DNA of 64,000 bases from Aegilops tauschii subsp. strangulata (taxonomy: Eukaryota; Streptophyta; Magnoliopsida; Poales; Poaceae): assembly GCF_002575655.3 (NCBI RefSeq), contig NC_053038.3, positions 146,336,885-146,400,884 on the forward strand, read 5' to 3'. Shown one piece after another: positions 43,028-55,650 of the stretch. The position numbers and the translations under genes were made by a program. Under the pieces are notes generated by a model, which saw only the letters and a list, made by a program, of their open reading frames with translations, was not told the origin of the DNA and made no database searches. The number at the start of each line of letters is the position of its first letter. Positions within the stretch are counted from its first letter, which is position 1.

Positions 43028-44735
43028 TGTTGGGGAACGTAGTAATTTCAAAATTTTCCTACGCACACGCAAGATCATGGTGATGCATAGCAACGAGAGG
43101 GGAGAGTGTTGTCCACGTACCCTCGCAGACCGACAGCGGAAGCGTTATCACAACGCGGTTGATGTAGTCGTACGTCTTCACGATCCGATCGATCAAGTAC
43201 CGAACGTACGGCACCTCCGAGTTCTACACACGTTCAGCTCGATGACGTCCCTCGAACTCCGATCCAGCCGAGTGTTGAGGGAGAGTTTCATCAGCACGAT
43301 GGCGTGGTGACGATGATGATGTTCCACCGACGCAGGGCTTCGCCTAAGCTCCGCAACGGTATTATCGAGGTGTAATATGGTGGAGGGGGCACCGCACATG
43401 GCTAAGAGATCTCAAGGATCAATTGTTTTTGTCTCTGGGGTGCCCCCCTGCCCCCGTATATAAAGGAGCAAGGGGGAGGCAGCCGGCCAAGGGGAGAGGC
43501 GCGCCATAGGGGGGAGTCCTACTCCCACCGGGAGTAGGACTCCTCCTTTCCTTGTGGGAGTAGGAGAAAGGAAGGGGAAAGGAGAAAGAAGGAAGGGTGC
43601 GCCCCCCTTCCCTAGTCCAATTCGGACCAGACCATGGGGAGGGTGCGGCCACCCTTTGAGGCCTTTCTCTCCTTTCCCGTATGGCCCATTAAGGCCCAAT
43701 ACGAATTCCCGTAACTCTCCGGTACTCCGAAAAATACCCGTATCACTCGGAACCTTTCCGAAGTCCGAATATAGTCGTCCAATATATCGATTTTTACGTC
43801 TCGACCATTTCGAGACTCCTCGTCATATCCCCGATCTCATCCGGGATTCCGAACTCCTTCGGTAAATCAAAACTCAATAAAACTGTCATCGTAACATTAA
43901 GCGTGCGGACCCTACGGGTTCGAGAACTATGTAGACATGACCGAGACACGTCTCCGGTCAATAACCAATAGCGGGACCTGGATGCCCATATTGGCTCCCA
44001 CATATTCTACGAAGATCTTTATCGTTCAGACCGCATAACAACATACGTTGTTCTCTTTGTCACCGGTATGTTACTTGCCCGAGATTTGATCGTCGGTATC
44101 TCGATACCTAGTTCAATCTCGTTACTGGCAAGTCTCTTTACTCGTTCCGTAACACATCATCCCGCAACTAACTCATTAGTCACAATGCTTGCAAGGCTTA
44201 TAGTGATGTGCATTACCGAGTGGGCCCAGAGATACCTCTCCGACAACCGGAGTGACAAATCCTAATCTCGAAATACGCCAAACCAACAAGTAGCTTTGGA
44301 GACACCTGTAGAGCACCTATATAATCACCCATTTACGTTGTGACGTTTGGTAGCACACAAAGTGTTCCTCCGGTAAACGGGAGTTGCATAATCTCATAGT
44401 CAGAGGAACATGTATAAGTCATGAAGAAAGCAATAGCAACATACTAAACGATTGGGTGCTAAGCTAACGGAATGGGTCAAGTCAATCACGCCATTCTCCT
44501 AATGAGGTGATCTCGTTAATCAAATGATAACTCATGTCTATGGCTAGGAAACATAACCATCTTTGATTAACGAGCTTGTCAAGTAGAGGCATACTAGTGA
44601 CACTTTGTTTGTCTATGTATTCACACATGTATTACGTTTCCGGTTAATACAATTCTAGCATGAATAATAAAAATTTATCATGATATAAGGAAATATATAA
44701 TACTTTATTATTGCCTCTAGGGCATATTTCCTTCA
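43028..44735 (-). repeat. 3' LTR of the copia element
   Basis: 1708 bp. A 14-bp perfect inverted repeat with a 3-base loop lies at 43513-43543, just upstream of a TATATA (43462-43457) in element sense. The polypurine tract (minus strand GCAAGTGGGAGAC) borders it at 44736-44748. Confidence 0.95.
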
Positions 44736-44750
44736 GTCTCCCACTTGCAC

Positions 44751-44915
44751 TAGAGTCAATAATCTAGTTCACATCGCCATGTGATTTAACATCAATAATT
44801 CACATCACCATGTGATTAACACCCATAGTTCACATCTCTATGTGACCAACACTCAAAGGGTTTACTAGAGTCAATAATCTAGTTCACATCGCTATGTGAT
44901 TAACACCCAAAGAGT
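44751..44915. repeat. Short repeats near the copia 3' end
   Basis: Four imperfect copies of TTCACATCGCCATGTGA start near 44768, 44799, 44829 and 44883, each containing a CACAT/ATGTG palindrome. They lie between the pol remnants and the polypurine tract, a place where BARE-type elements often carry such repeats. Confidence 0.7.
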
Positions 44916-45119
44916 ACTAAGGTGTGATCATGTTTTGATTGTGAGATAATTTTAGTCAACGTGTCTGTCACATTCAGATCCGTAAGTATTTTGCAAATTT
45001 CTATGTCTACAATGCTCTGCACGGAGCTACTCTAGCTAATTGCTCCCACTTTCAATATCTATCTAGACCGAGACTTAGAGTCATCTAGATTTAGTGTCAA
45101 AATTTGCATTGACGTAACC

Positions 45120-46536
45120 CTTTACGACGAGCCTTTTGTCACTTCCATAATCGAGAAACATATCCTTATTCCACTAAGGATAATTTTGACCGCTGTCCAG
45201 TGATCTACTCCTAGATCACTATTGCACTCCCTTGCCAAAATCAGTGTAGGGTATACAATAGATCTGGTACACAGCATGGCATACTTTATAGAACCTATGG
45301 CCAAGGCATAGGGAATGACTTTCATTCTCTTTCTATCTTTTGTCGTGGTCGGGCTTTGAGTCTTTACTCAATTTCACACCTTGTAACACAGGCAAGAACT
45401 CTTTCTTTGACTGTTTTATTTTGAACTACTTCAAAATCTTGTTAAGGTATGTACTCATTGAAAAACTTATCAAGCGTCTTCATCTATCTCTATAGATCTT
45501 GATGCTCAATATGTAAGCAGCTTCACCGAGGTCTATCTTTGAAAAACTCCTTTCAAACACTCCTTTATGCTTTGCAGAATAATTCTACATTAATTCTGAT
45601 TAACAATATGTCATTCACATATCCTTATCAGAAATGCTGTAGTGCTCCCACTCACTTTCTTGTAAATACAGGCTTCACCGCAAGTCTGTATAAAACTATA
45701 TCTTTTGATCAACTTATCAAAGTGTATATTCCAACTCCGAGATGCTTGCACCAGTCCATAGATGGATCGCTGGAGCTTGCATATTTTGTTAGCACCTTTA
45801 GGATTGACAAAACCTCCTGGTTGCATCATATACAACTCTTCTTTAATAAATCCATTAAGGAATGCTGTTTTGTTTATCCATTTGCCATATTTCATAAAAT
45901 GCGGCAATTGCTAACATGATTCAAACAGACTTAAGCATAGATACGAGTGAGAAACTCTCATCGTAGTCAACATCTTGAACTTGTTGAAAACCTTTTTGCG
46001 ACAATTTTAGCTTTGTAGATAGTAACACTACTATCAGCGTCTGTCTTCCTCTTGAAGATCCATTTAATCTCAATGACTCGCCGATCATTGGGCAAGTCAA
46101 TCAAAGTCCATACTTTGTTCTCATACATGGATCTCATCTCAGATTTCATGGCCTCAAGCCATTTTGCGGAATCTGGGCTCACCATCGCATCTTCATAGTT
46201 CGTAGGTTTGTCATGGTCTAGTAACATAACCTCCAGAACAGGATTACCGTACCACTCTGGTGCGGATCTTACTCTGGTTGACCTACGAGGTTCAGTAATA
46301 ACTTGATCTGAAGTTCCATGATCATCATCATTAACTTCCTCACTAATTGGTGTAGGAGTCACAGGAACAGATTTCTGTGATGAACTACTTTCCAATAAGG
46401 GAGCAGGTACAGTTACCTCATCAAGTTCTACTTTCCTCCAACTCACTTCTTTCGAGAGAAACTCCTTCTCTAGAAAATTTCTGAATTTAGCAACAAAAGT
46501 TTTGCCTTCGGATCTTCTGATAGAAGGTATACCCAA
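45120..46536 (-). pseudogene. pol: Reverse transcriptase of the copia element
   Basis: Pieces: the linker with acidic/Ser stretch, then RRSTRVRSAPEWYGNPV and AMVSPDSAKWLEAMKSEMRS (46536-45967); the palm region GFVNPKGANKICKLQRSIYG (45907-45611). The active-site box can be read as YVND after a frame lesion near 45610, so the first Asp of YVDD is replaced by Asn. Further pieces lie near 45325-45122 (AIGSIKYAMLCTR). RNase H is not clearly recognisable. Many stops; non-functional. Confidence 0.85.
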
Positions 46537-47419
46537 CAGTCTCCTTTGGGTATCCTATGAAGACACATTTCTCCAATTTGGGTTCGAGCTTATCAGGTTG
46601 AAGTTTCTTCACATAAGCATCGCAGCCCCAAACTTTAAGAAACGACAACTTTGGTTTCTTGCCAAACCACAGTTCATAAGGCGTCGTCTCAACGGATTTT
46701 GATGGTGCCCTATTTAACGTGAATGCAGCCGTCTCTAAAGCATAACCCCAAAACGATAGCGGTAAATCAGTAAGAGACATCATAGATCGCACCATATCTA
46801 GTAAAGTGCAATTACGACGTTCGGACACACCATTACGCTGTGGTGTTCCGGGTGGCGTGAGTTGCGAAACTATTCCGCATTGTTTCAAATGTAGACCAAA
46901 CTCGTAACTCAAATATTCTCCTCCATGATCTGATCGTAGAAACTTTATTTTCTTGTTACGATGATTTTCAACTTCACTCTGAAATTCTTTGAACTTTTCA
47001 AATGTTTCAGACTTATGTTTCATTAAGTAGATATACCCATATCTGCTTAAATCATCTGTGAAGGTGAGAAAATAACGATATCCGCCACGAGCCTCAACAT
47101 TCATCGGACCACATACATCTGTATGTATGATTTCCAACAAATCTGTTGCTCTCTCCATAGTTCCGGAGAACGGCGTTTTAGTCATCTTGCCCATGAGGCA
47201 CGGATCGCAAGCATCAAGTGATTCATAATCAAGTGATTCCAAAATCCCATCAGTATGGAGTTTCTTCATGCGCTTTACACCAATATGACCTAAACGGCAG
47301 TGCCACAAATAAGTTGCACTATCATTATTAACTTTGCATCTTTTGGCTTCAATATTATGATTATGTGTATCACTACGGTCGAGATCCAACAAACCATTTT
47401 CGTTGGTGTGTATGACCAT
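46487..47419 (-). pseudogene. int: Integrase of the copia element
   Basis: A 310-codon open stretch. Zinc domain: WHCRLGHIGVKRM and CDPCLMGKM. Catalytic core with all acidic residues: HTDVCGPM (Asp), RSDHGGEYLS (Asp), PQRNGVSERRN (Glu). The C-terminal copia signature region follows (TPYELWFGKKPKLSFLKVWG, KCVFIGYPKETVGY). This is the best preserved copia segment. The frame shifts near 46500 into the RT region, where the original polyprotein would have continued. Confidence 0.93.
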
Positions 47420-47552
47420 AGAAGGTTTTTATTCATGTAAACAGAACAACAATTGTTCTCTAACTTAAATGAATAACCGAATTGCAAAAAACATGATCAA
47501 ACCATATTCATGCTCAACGCAAACACCAAATAACACTTATTTCGTTTCAACA

Positions 47553-48552
47553 CTAATCCCGAAAGTACAGGGAGTGTGCGATGATGATCATATCAATCTT
47601 GGAACTACTTCCAACATACATCGTCACCTCGCCTTTTACTAGTCTCTGTTTATTCTGCAACTCCCATTTCGAGTTACTACTCTTAGCAACTGAACCAATA
47701 TCAAATACCGAGGGGTTGCTATAAACACTAGTAAAGTACACATCAATAACTTGTATATCCAATATACCTTTGTTCACTTTGCCATCCTTCTTATCCACCA
47801 AATAGTTGGGGTAGTTCCGCTTCCAGTGACCAGTCCCTTTGTAGTAGAAGCACTTAGTCTCAGGCTTAGGACCAGACTTAGGCTTCTTCAATTGAGCAGC
47901 AACTTGCTTGCCGTTCTTCTTGAAGTTCCCCTTCTTCCCTTTGCCCTTTTCTTGAAACTAGTGGTCTCGTCAACCATCAACACTTGATGTTTTTCTTGAT
48001 TTCTACCTTCGTCGATTTCAGCATCACGAAGAGCTCGGGAATTACTTTCGTCATCCCTTTCATACTATAGTTCATCACGAAGTTCTACTAACTTGGTGAT
48101 GGTGACTAGAGAATTCTGTCAATCACTATTTTATCTGGAAGATTAACTCCCACTTGATTCAAGCGATTGTAGTACCCAGACAATCTGAGCACATGCTCAC
48201 TAGTTGAGTGATTCTCCTCCATCTTTTAGCTATAGAACTTGTTGGAGACTTCATATCTCTCAACTTGGGTATTTGCTTGAAATATTAACTTCAACTCCTG
48301 GAACATCTTATATGTTCCATGACGTTCAAAACGTCTTTGAAGTCCCGATTCTAAGCTGTTTAAGCATGTGCACTAAACTATCAAGTAGTCATCATATTGA
48401 GCTAGCCAAACGTTCATAACGTCTGCATCTGCTCCTGCAATAGGTCTGTCACCTAGCGGTGCATCAAGGACATAATTTTTCTGTGCAGCAATGAGGATAA
48501 TCCTCATATCACGGATCCAATCTGCATCTTTGCTACTAACATCTTTCAACAT
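47553..48552 (-). pseudogene. gag: gag of the copia element
   Basis: The ATG at 48552-48550 opens MLKDVSSKDADWIRDMRII..., typical of BARE-type gag, but stops and frameshifts follow within about 80 codons. The nucleocapsid knuckle is in 47891-47553: CFYYKGTGHWKRNYPNYL. The second and fourth metal ligands of the CX2CX4HX4C knuckle are Tyr here, so zinc binding is lost. Start of protease follows. Confidence 0.85.
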
Positions 48553-49855
48553 AATTTTTCTCTAGGAACATATCAAAAATAAACAGGGAAGCAACAACGC
48601 GAGCTATTGATCTACAACATAATTTGCAAAATACTATCAGGACTAAGTTCATGATAAATTTAAGTTCAATTAATCATATTACTTAAGAACTCCCACTTAG
48701 ATAGACATCCCTCTAATCCTCTAAGTGATCACATGATCCATATCAACTAAACCATGTCCGATCATCACGTGAGATGGAGTAGTTTCAATGGTGAACATCA
48801 CTATGTTGATCATATCTACTATATGATTCACGCTCGACCTTTCGGTCTCCGTGTTCCGAGGCCATATCTGTTATATGCTAGGCTCGTCAAGTTTAACCTT
48901 AGTATTCCGCGTGTGCAACTGTTTTGCACCCGTTGTATTTGAACGTAGAGCCTATCACACCCGATCATCACGTGGTGTCTCAGCACGAAGAACTTTCGCA
49001 ACAGTGCATACTCAGGGAGAACACTTATACTTTGATAATTTAGTGAAGGATCATCTTATAATGCTACCGTCAAACAAAGCAAGATAAGATGCATAAAGGA
49101 TTAACATCACATGCAATCAATATAACTGATATGATATGGCCATCATCATCTTGTGCTTGTGATCTCCATCTCCGAAGCACCGTGCTTGTGATCTCCATCT
49201 CCGAAGCACCGTCATGATCACCATCGTCACCGGCGCGACACCTTGATCTCCATCGTAGCATCATTGTCGTCTCGCCACCTTATTGCTTTTACGACTATCG
49301 CTACCGCTTAGGGATAAAGTAAAACTATTACATGGTGATTGCATCTCATACAATAAAGCGACAACCATATGGCTCCTGCCAGTTGCCGATAACTCGGTTA
49401 CAAAACATGATCATCTCATATAACACATTATATCACATCATATCTTCACCATATCACATCACAACATGCCCTGCAAAAACAAGTTAGACGTCCTCTACTT
49501 TGTTGTTGCATGTTTTACGTGGCTGCTACGGGCTTAGCAAGAACCGTTCTTAACTACGCATCAAAACCACAACGATAGTTTGTCAAGTTGGTGCTGTTTT
49601 AACCTTCGCAAGGACCGGGCGTAGCCACACTCGGTTCAACTAAAGTGAGAGAGACAGACACCCGCCGGTCACCTTTAAGCAACGAGTGCTCGCAACGGTG
49701 AAACCAGTCTCGCGTAAGCATACGCGTAATGTCGGTCCGGGCCGCTTCATCTCACAATACCGCTGAACCAAAGTATGACATGCTGGTAAGCAGTATGACT
49801 TATATCGCCCACAACTCACTTGTGTTCTACTCGTGCATAGCATCAACGCATAAAA
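48553..49855 (-). other. Long untranslated leader of the copia element
   Basis: 1.3 kb between primer-binding site and gag ATG, as is usual in BARE-type elements. It holds a perfect tandem duplication of a 29-bp unit (49153-49181 and 49182-49210, beginning GTGCTTGTGATC). No coding evidence. Confidence 0.7.
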
Positions 49856-49871
49856 CCAGGCTCGGATGCCA
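49856..49871 (-). other. Primer-binding site of the copia element
   Basis: The minus strand reads TGGCATCCGAGCCTGG. It resembles the initiator-methionine tRNA site TGGTATCAGAGC of this superfamily, with C/T-type changes. Confidence 0.75.
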
Positions 49872-49872
49872 C

Positions 49873-51582
49873 TGTTGGGGAACGAAGTAATTTCAAAATT
49901 TTCCTACGCACACGCAAGATCATGGTGATGCATAGCAACGAGAGGGGAGAGTGTTGTCCACGTACCCTCGTAGACCGACAGCGGAAGCGTTATCACAACG
50001 CGGTTGATGTAGTCGTACGTCTTCACGATCCGACCGATCAAGTACTGAACGTACGGCACCTCCGAGTTCTACACACGTTCAGCTCGATGACGTCCCTCGA
50101 ACTCCGATCCAGCCGAGTGTTGAGGGAGAGTTTCGTCAGCACGACGGCGTGGTGACGATGATGATGTTCCACCGATGCAGGGCTTCGCCTAAGCTCCGCA
50201 ACGGTATTATCGAGGTGTAATATGGTGGAGGGGGGCACCGCACACGGCTAAGAGATCTCAAGGATCAATTGTTTTTGTCTCTGGGGTGCCCCCCTGCCCC
50301 CGTATATAAAGGAGCAAGGGGGAGGCAGCCGGCCAAGGGGAGAGGCGCGCCATAGGGGGGAGTCCTACTCCCACCGGGAGTAGGACTCCTCCTTTCCTTG
50401 TGGGAGTAGGAGAAGGGAAGGGGGAAGGAGAAAGAAGGAAGGGTGCGCCCCCCTTCCCTAGTCCAATTCGGGCCAGACCATGGGGAGGGGTGCGGCCACC
50501 TTTTGAGGCCTTTCTCTCCTTTCCCGTATGGCCCATTAAGGCCCAATACGAATTCCCGTAACTCTCCGGTACTCCGAAAAATACCCGAATCATTCGGAAC
50601 CTTTCCGAAGTCCGAATATAGTCGTCCAATATATCGATTTTTACGTCTCGACCATTTCGAGACTCCTCGTCATATCCCCGATCTCATCCGGGACTCCGAA
50701 CTCCTTCGGTACATCAAAACTCAATAAAACTGTCATCGTAACGTTAAGCGTGCGGACCCTACGGGTTCGAGAACTATGTAGACATGACCGAGACACGTCT
50801 CCGGTCAATAACCAATACCGGGACCTGGATGCCCATATTGGCTCCCACATATTCTACGAAGATCTTTATCGGTCAGACCGCATAACAACATACATTGTTC
50901 CCTTTGTCACCGGTATGTTACTTGCCCGAGATTTGATCGTCGGTATCTCGATACCTAGTTCAATCTCGTTACTGGCAAGTCTCTTTACTCGTTCCGTAAC
51001 ACATCATCCCGCAACTAACTCATTAGTCACAATGCTTGCAAGGCTTATAGTGATGTGCATTACCGAGTGGGCCCAGAGATACCTCTCCGACAACCGGAGT
51101 GACAAATCCTAATCTCGAAATACGCCAACCCAACAAGTACCTTTGGAGACACCTGTAGAGCACCTTTATAATCACCCATTTACGTTGTGACGTTTGGTAG
51201 CACACAAAGTGTTCCTCCGGTAAACGGGAGTTGCATAATCTCATAGTCAGAGGAACATGTATAAGTCATGAAGAAAGCAATAGCAACATGCTAAACGATC
51301 GGGTGCTAAGCTAACGGAAATGGTCAAGTAAATCACGTCATTCTCCTAATGAGGTGATCTCGTTAATCAAATGATAACTCATGTTTATGGCTAGGAAACA
51401 TAACCATGTTTGACTAACGAGCTAGTCAAGTAGAGGCATACTAGTGACACTCTGTTTGTCTATGTATTCACACATGTATTACGTTTCCGGTTAATACAAT
51501 TCTAGCATGAATAATAAACATTTATCATGATATAAGGAAATATATAATACTTTATTATTGCCTCTAGGGCATATTTCCTTCA
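49873..51582 (-). repeat. 5' LTR of the copia element
   Basis: 1710 bp, with the same hairpin at 50359-50389. It is bordered by the primer-binding site at 49871-49856. Confidence 0.95.
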
Positions 51583-51587
51583 AGTGG

Positions 51588-52455
51588 GACCAAGGCTCGG
51601 GAGGCGCCTCTGTGGTGGCATGCAGATCTTCGTCAAGATCATAAACATGTGAGATCAGATGAGGACCAGAAGATGGCGACCCTCGGCGGGATCCTAGCCG
51701 AGGAAATCCACAAGACCCCCGGCAAGACCCTTGCCGGGTCGACTGCAATGCCACGGCAAGACCCTTGCTGGGCCCCCGGCAAGACCTTTGCCGAGGGCAT
51801 CAGCAGGGCCACTGCCAGGCCCGCGCCAGCCAAGACTCCACCACCGTCCCCAAGTAGCTGCTACCTCAACCAACTGGGCAGGCACCTACGTGGTGACGGG
51901 CGGCCTCTACACCGACTCAGCAAGCACCTGCGTGGTGGCATGTGACCCTTCATGAAGGCTCCACCACCGCGCCAGCCCAGCAGCCAGCCAACGTGGCGCT
52001 GCGAGGCCTCATCAGCTCGGACGCGTGTCGAGGCCAGGCGAGGCGGCGACAGCTGGGACGTGCTTCCTTGACGTCCCGAATAAAGCAAGGGGGGCACGTC
52101 TGCAGTGCATTAAATGTGTTTATCCGATGGACCCAAAGGATAGGCTTATCGACTGTAGACCTTTCCACCTCCTGTGTGCCACTGTGGCAACCCCTTTTTC
52201 CTATAAAAGAAGGCCTGAGGCGACCAGGAGAGGGATGCGGCTCTTTTGGGCAAGTTGCACCCCGTAGCTAGCTCAAGAACACAAGAACACTCAAATACAT
52301 CCACCAAAGCAGGACTAGGGTATTACGCATCTTTGCGGCCCAAACCTGGGTAAACGATCCGTGTGCTTCCTGTCAGACCCGCTCTTTGCACAACCTCGCG
52401 CCCGCCAACTGTAGAAGGGATCCCAGTGACCCCATAGGTGTCGTTTCCACCGACA
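51588..52455 (+). repeat. 3' LTR of A, right piece
   Basis: Resumes after the copia TSD (AGTGG) and aligns with 20491-21358. It contains the U5 module (52306-52356) and a TATAAAA near 52202. It ends CACCGACA, followed by AAGTC. Confidence 0.94.
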
Positions 52456-55400
52456 AAGTCAATCCATGCAAAATCCGGAGGTTCTCAGTACAGATGTTTT
52501 GTAGATCTTGTTATGCTCCATCCATCCATGCCCTTGTTTGCATTTATGTGCTGCTGTATCTTGTCGTTATCATGCCCTCAAACTGCTAAATAAAGTTGAT
52601 GTCAGTCTGTTAACATTAAGTTCAGTCTTGCCATGTGAATAGCTAGTGATCTATGCATCCTATGACCATGTTCTTGGCATGAGTGGCTGCACAAATATGT
52701 CTTCTTGTTGTTGGTAATATTCACATGCCATGATATGCTTTATGATGAGTTAACCAAGCTTGCAAAGATGTCTACTTGTCGCTATTCCTGCCATGTTTAG
52801 TTTATTTCACTATGTGAATCTGTTATCGTTTGCATTATTGCCATGATGTTTTGAGCATGTTCTAATGGTTTCTAGCAGTATCTCAGTGTTCATGTTCTGT
52901 AGTGCTTGACCTATAAATGCTTGTAATGTCCTTTGATGCCATGATATGTTCTAGTAACATATAATTTTGTTGTCTCAAATTATGCATCATGAATCTGTTT
53001 TCAGCCTTACTCTGCTTTTCACTAAGTCTGAGAATCTTTTATGACTTGCAATTTTGTCTTGATGAATGCCTTTCATCTATAGGTTATATGTAGATGCTTA
53101 GTAATAATGTTTTGCCATGTTTAACTTGTACTTTGATTCCATGCTCTTGGTTGCTATGTTCTTGCACAGTAGCATCATTGTTTCATGCCTCTAATATGTT
53201 AACATGTTATTTCTGCTCACATGTATGCCCTGTTTTTCACTGTCATAATCTATGTTATAGTGTTGCTTGTTGCATTGATCTCATTGGTTTAATCATGATG
53301 CCTTTGAACCTGAACCTTGATGTTATTTGAAGCATGTAATCTGTACTTTGAGTGAATATCATGTTTGTCCCTATCTTGTTCTTATAGCATGTTGTTATGT
53401 TGCTTGTAGGATGCCTAGTTGCTGTTTTGGATAGCTTGTCCTTTAAACTTGTATTGAGTGTATGTGTTGAACCGTGGCTCCGTTTGGAGCACGCTCTAAA
53501 TGTAACTTGCTTCGTTTTGCACGTAGTTTCATGTTACCTTATTGGATCTTTGATTTGGAGTGTTTGTGATGTTGTTTTGCTTGCATTTGCATCAATGACA
53601 TGTTTAACTTATTTTGCTCATATCTTCTAGACCGTAGCTCCGAATTAAATGAATTTTATATGTAACTTGACTAGAAAACCGCGTATATCATTATGGTGCA
53701 CTTTAAATTGATGTTTAACAACTTTAACATAATTTTTTGTTCAGAACAGTACCAATTTCGAAATTCGCATATGGGGATTTTCCAGAATTGTTATGTATTG
53801 TTTTCGGCCTCATTTAAACTTGCTTTGGTGTGCTGTTCTTGTATGCATCATCTCTTGTCATGAGTAGCATCATGTAGCCTTCTCATGCATCATACTTGGT
53901 TGAGCATCATGTCATGATATGTGTTGTGTGTTTACCAAGTTGTTTGCTTCTTTCCGGTTGTGCTCCTTCTCAATAGTTACCGTTTCGTTGCGATTTTGAG
54001 GATTCGTTCGACTACGTGGGATCATCTTCTTCATGGACTCGTTCTTCTTCCTAGCGGGATTTCAGGCAAGATGACCGTCACCTTGGATCTCACTACTATC
54101 TTTGCCATGCTAGTTGTGTGGATGCTATCGGTATGTCGCGCTACCTACCACTTGTTTATCAAGCCTCCCAAATTGTCATGATAGCCTCTAACCTTTTCAC
54201 TCTAACTAGCAAACCGTTGTTTGGCTATGTTACCGCTTTGCTAAGCCCCTCTTATAGCGTTGCTAGTTGCAGGTTGTTCCATGTCGGGACATGGACATCA
54301 TGGGATATCACAATATCTTTTATTTAATTAATGCACATATATACTTGGTAAAGGGTGGAAGGCTCGGCCTTTTGCCTGGTGTTTTGTTCCACTCTTGCCA
54401 CCCTAGTTTCTTTCATACCGGTGTTATGTTCCTTGATTTTGCGTCCCTAACCTGATGAGTGTTTATGGGCCCCTCTTGACAGTTCGCTTCGAATAAAACT
54501 CTTCTAGCAAGGCCCAACATTGGTTTTAACATTTTCCATAATAATATTGAACTAAATAATTAATTGGCATAGGGCGTCATGAACCCGAGGATTTCTTTCT
54601 ACATAAACAGGGGACAGTGCTATTGGCATTGGTCCCAAACGGGTGGACTGCCGGGCGACCATGAGGAAACTCAAGGATCTGATTTTACTCGTAGGATGTC
54701 CCATCCGGACGTGGCCTGAGACGAGATACGCGCGGCTACTATCAGGGTGTCGGCACACCGGGAGGTCTTCCTGGACTTGTTTTACCATTGTCTAAATGTC
54801 TTGTGCACCGGGATTCCGAGTCTGATCGGAGGGTCCCGCGATGGAGGATTGTCTCTGCGGACCGTGAGCTTGTCATGGGCTAAGTTGGGACACCCCTGCA
54901 GGGTTTAAACTTTCAAGAGCCGTGCCCGCGGTTATGTGGCAGATGGGAATTTATTAATATCCAGTTGTAGTGAACTTGAAGTAAACTCAATTAAAATACA
55001 CCAACCGCGTGTGTAACCGTGACTGTCTCTTTTCAGGGAAGTTCGAGAGGAAACACGGTTGGGTTATGTTTGAACGTAAGTAGTTCAGGATCACTTCTTG
55101 ATCATTACTAGTTTGCGACCGTTGCGTAGTTTCTCATCTTATTCTTGAACTCGTAAGTTAGCCACCATACAATGTTTAGTCGCTTGCTGCAACCTCACCA
55201 CTTATCCTTTCCATACGCATTAAGTTTTGCTAGTCTTGATACCCATGGTAATGGGATTGCTGAGTCCTCGTGGCTCAAACATTACTACAACAACAGTTGC
55301 AGGTACACGTAATGCAATGATCCGACATGAGAGTGATGCTTGCTTGTTTTTGAGTTCTTCTGCTTCTTCTTTGAACAGCGGTTAGGTTTCTGGTCGGCAG

Positions 55401-55650
55401 CCTGGGCTAGCAGGGTGGATGTCGTTTGAGCTTCTGTTTGTGTTTCATCCGTAGTCGGATGTTGTTCTCATGCATGATGTTTGATGTATTCATGTGGCAT
55501 TGTATGCCTTTATATGTATCCCCAACTATTATGTAATGGTACGATGTAATGATATCCACCTTGCAAAAGCGTTTCAATATGCGGCTCTATCCTTGGATGG
55601 GACCTTCGAGTTCCGCTTGTCTAGGATCGCATATTGGGCGTGACATTAGG

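Larger units (their letters stand above)
43028..51582 (-). mobile_element. Complete Ty1/copia element of the BARE/WIS/Angela type
   Basis: This minus-strand element has LTRs 43028-44735 and 49873-51582 and the TSD AGTGG on both sides (43023-43027, 51583-51587). In element sense the LTR starts TGAAGGAAATATGCCCTAG, the known start of BARE/WIS/Angela LTRs, and ends CCCCAACA. My alignment finds about 36 substitutions and two single-base indels between the LTRs (about 2.1%), making it the youngest datable insertion here. The internal region carries gag, integrase and reverse transcriptase with many lesions. It sits inside the 3' LTR of A. Confidence 0.96.
20177..52455 (+). mobile_element. A: complete Tat-like gypsy element carrying three insertions
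   Basis: This plus-strand element is bounded by LTRs 20177-21358 and 42715-52455 (the latter split by copia) and flanked by AAGTC on both sides (20172-20176, 52456-52460). Order: 5' LTR, primer-binding site, gag, protease, RT/RNase H, archaeal-type RNase H, [solo LTR E], integrase, 3' region, [element X], antisense B3-like frame, polypurine tract, 3' LTR with [copia]. Without insertions it is about 11.3 kb. By eye the two LTRs differ at about 6% of positions. Coding regions contain many stops and frameshifts. A2 is another copy of the same family, and D is related. Confidence 0.95.
18797..55645 (+). mobile_element. B2: solo long LTR, split by element A
   Basis: This LTR begins TGTAACGCCCCGAGACC at 18797 and ends GGGCGTGACA at 55645. 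It is flanked by TTAGG on both sides (18792-18796 and 55646-55650). Removing element A (20177-52455 plus one AAGTC copy) leaves about 4565 bp with no internal domain, so this is a solo LTR, the usual product of recombination between the two LTRs of one element. It contains a TATA box at 19289, a C-rich leader (about 19330-19790) that opens Pro/Ser/Arg-rich frames without gene features, then a long AT-rich part with the long-LTR module (54889-54947). It is closely related to B1. Confidence 0.9.

Noticed and set aside
44751..44915. Four spaced short repeats as a CRISPR array
   Set aside because: Repeats are imperfect, unequally spaced and lie in the 3' untranslated region of a plant copia element.
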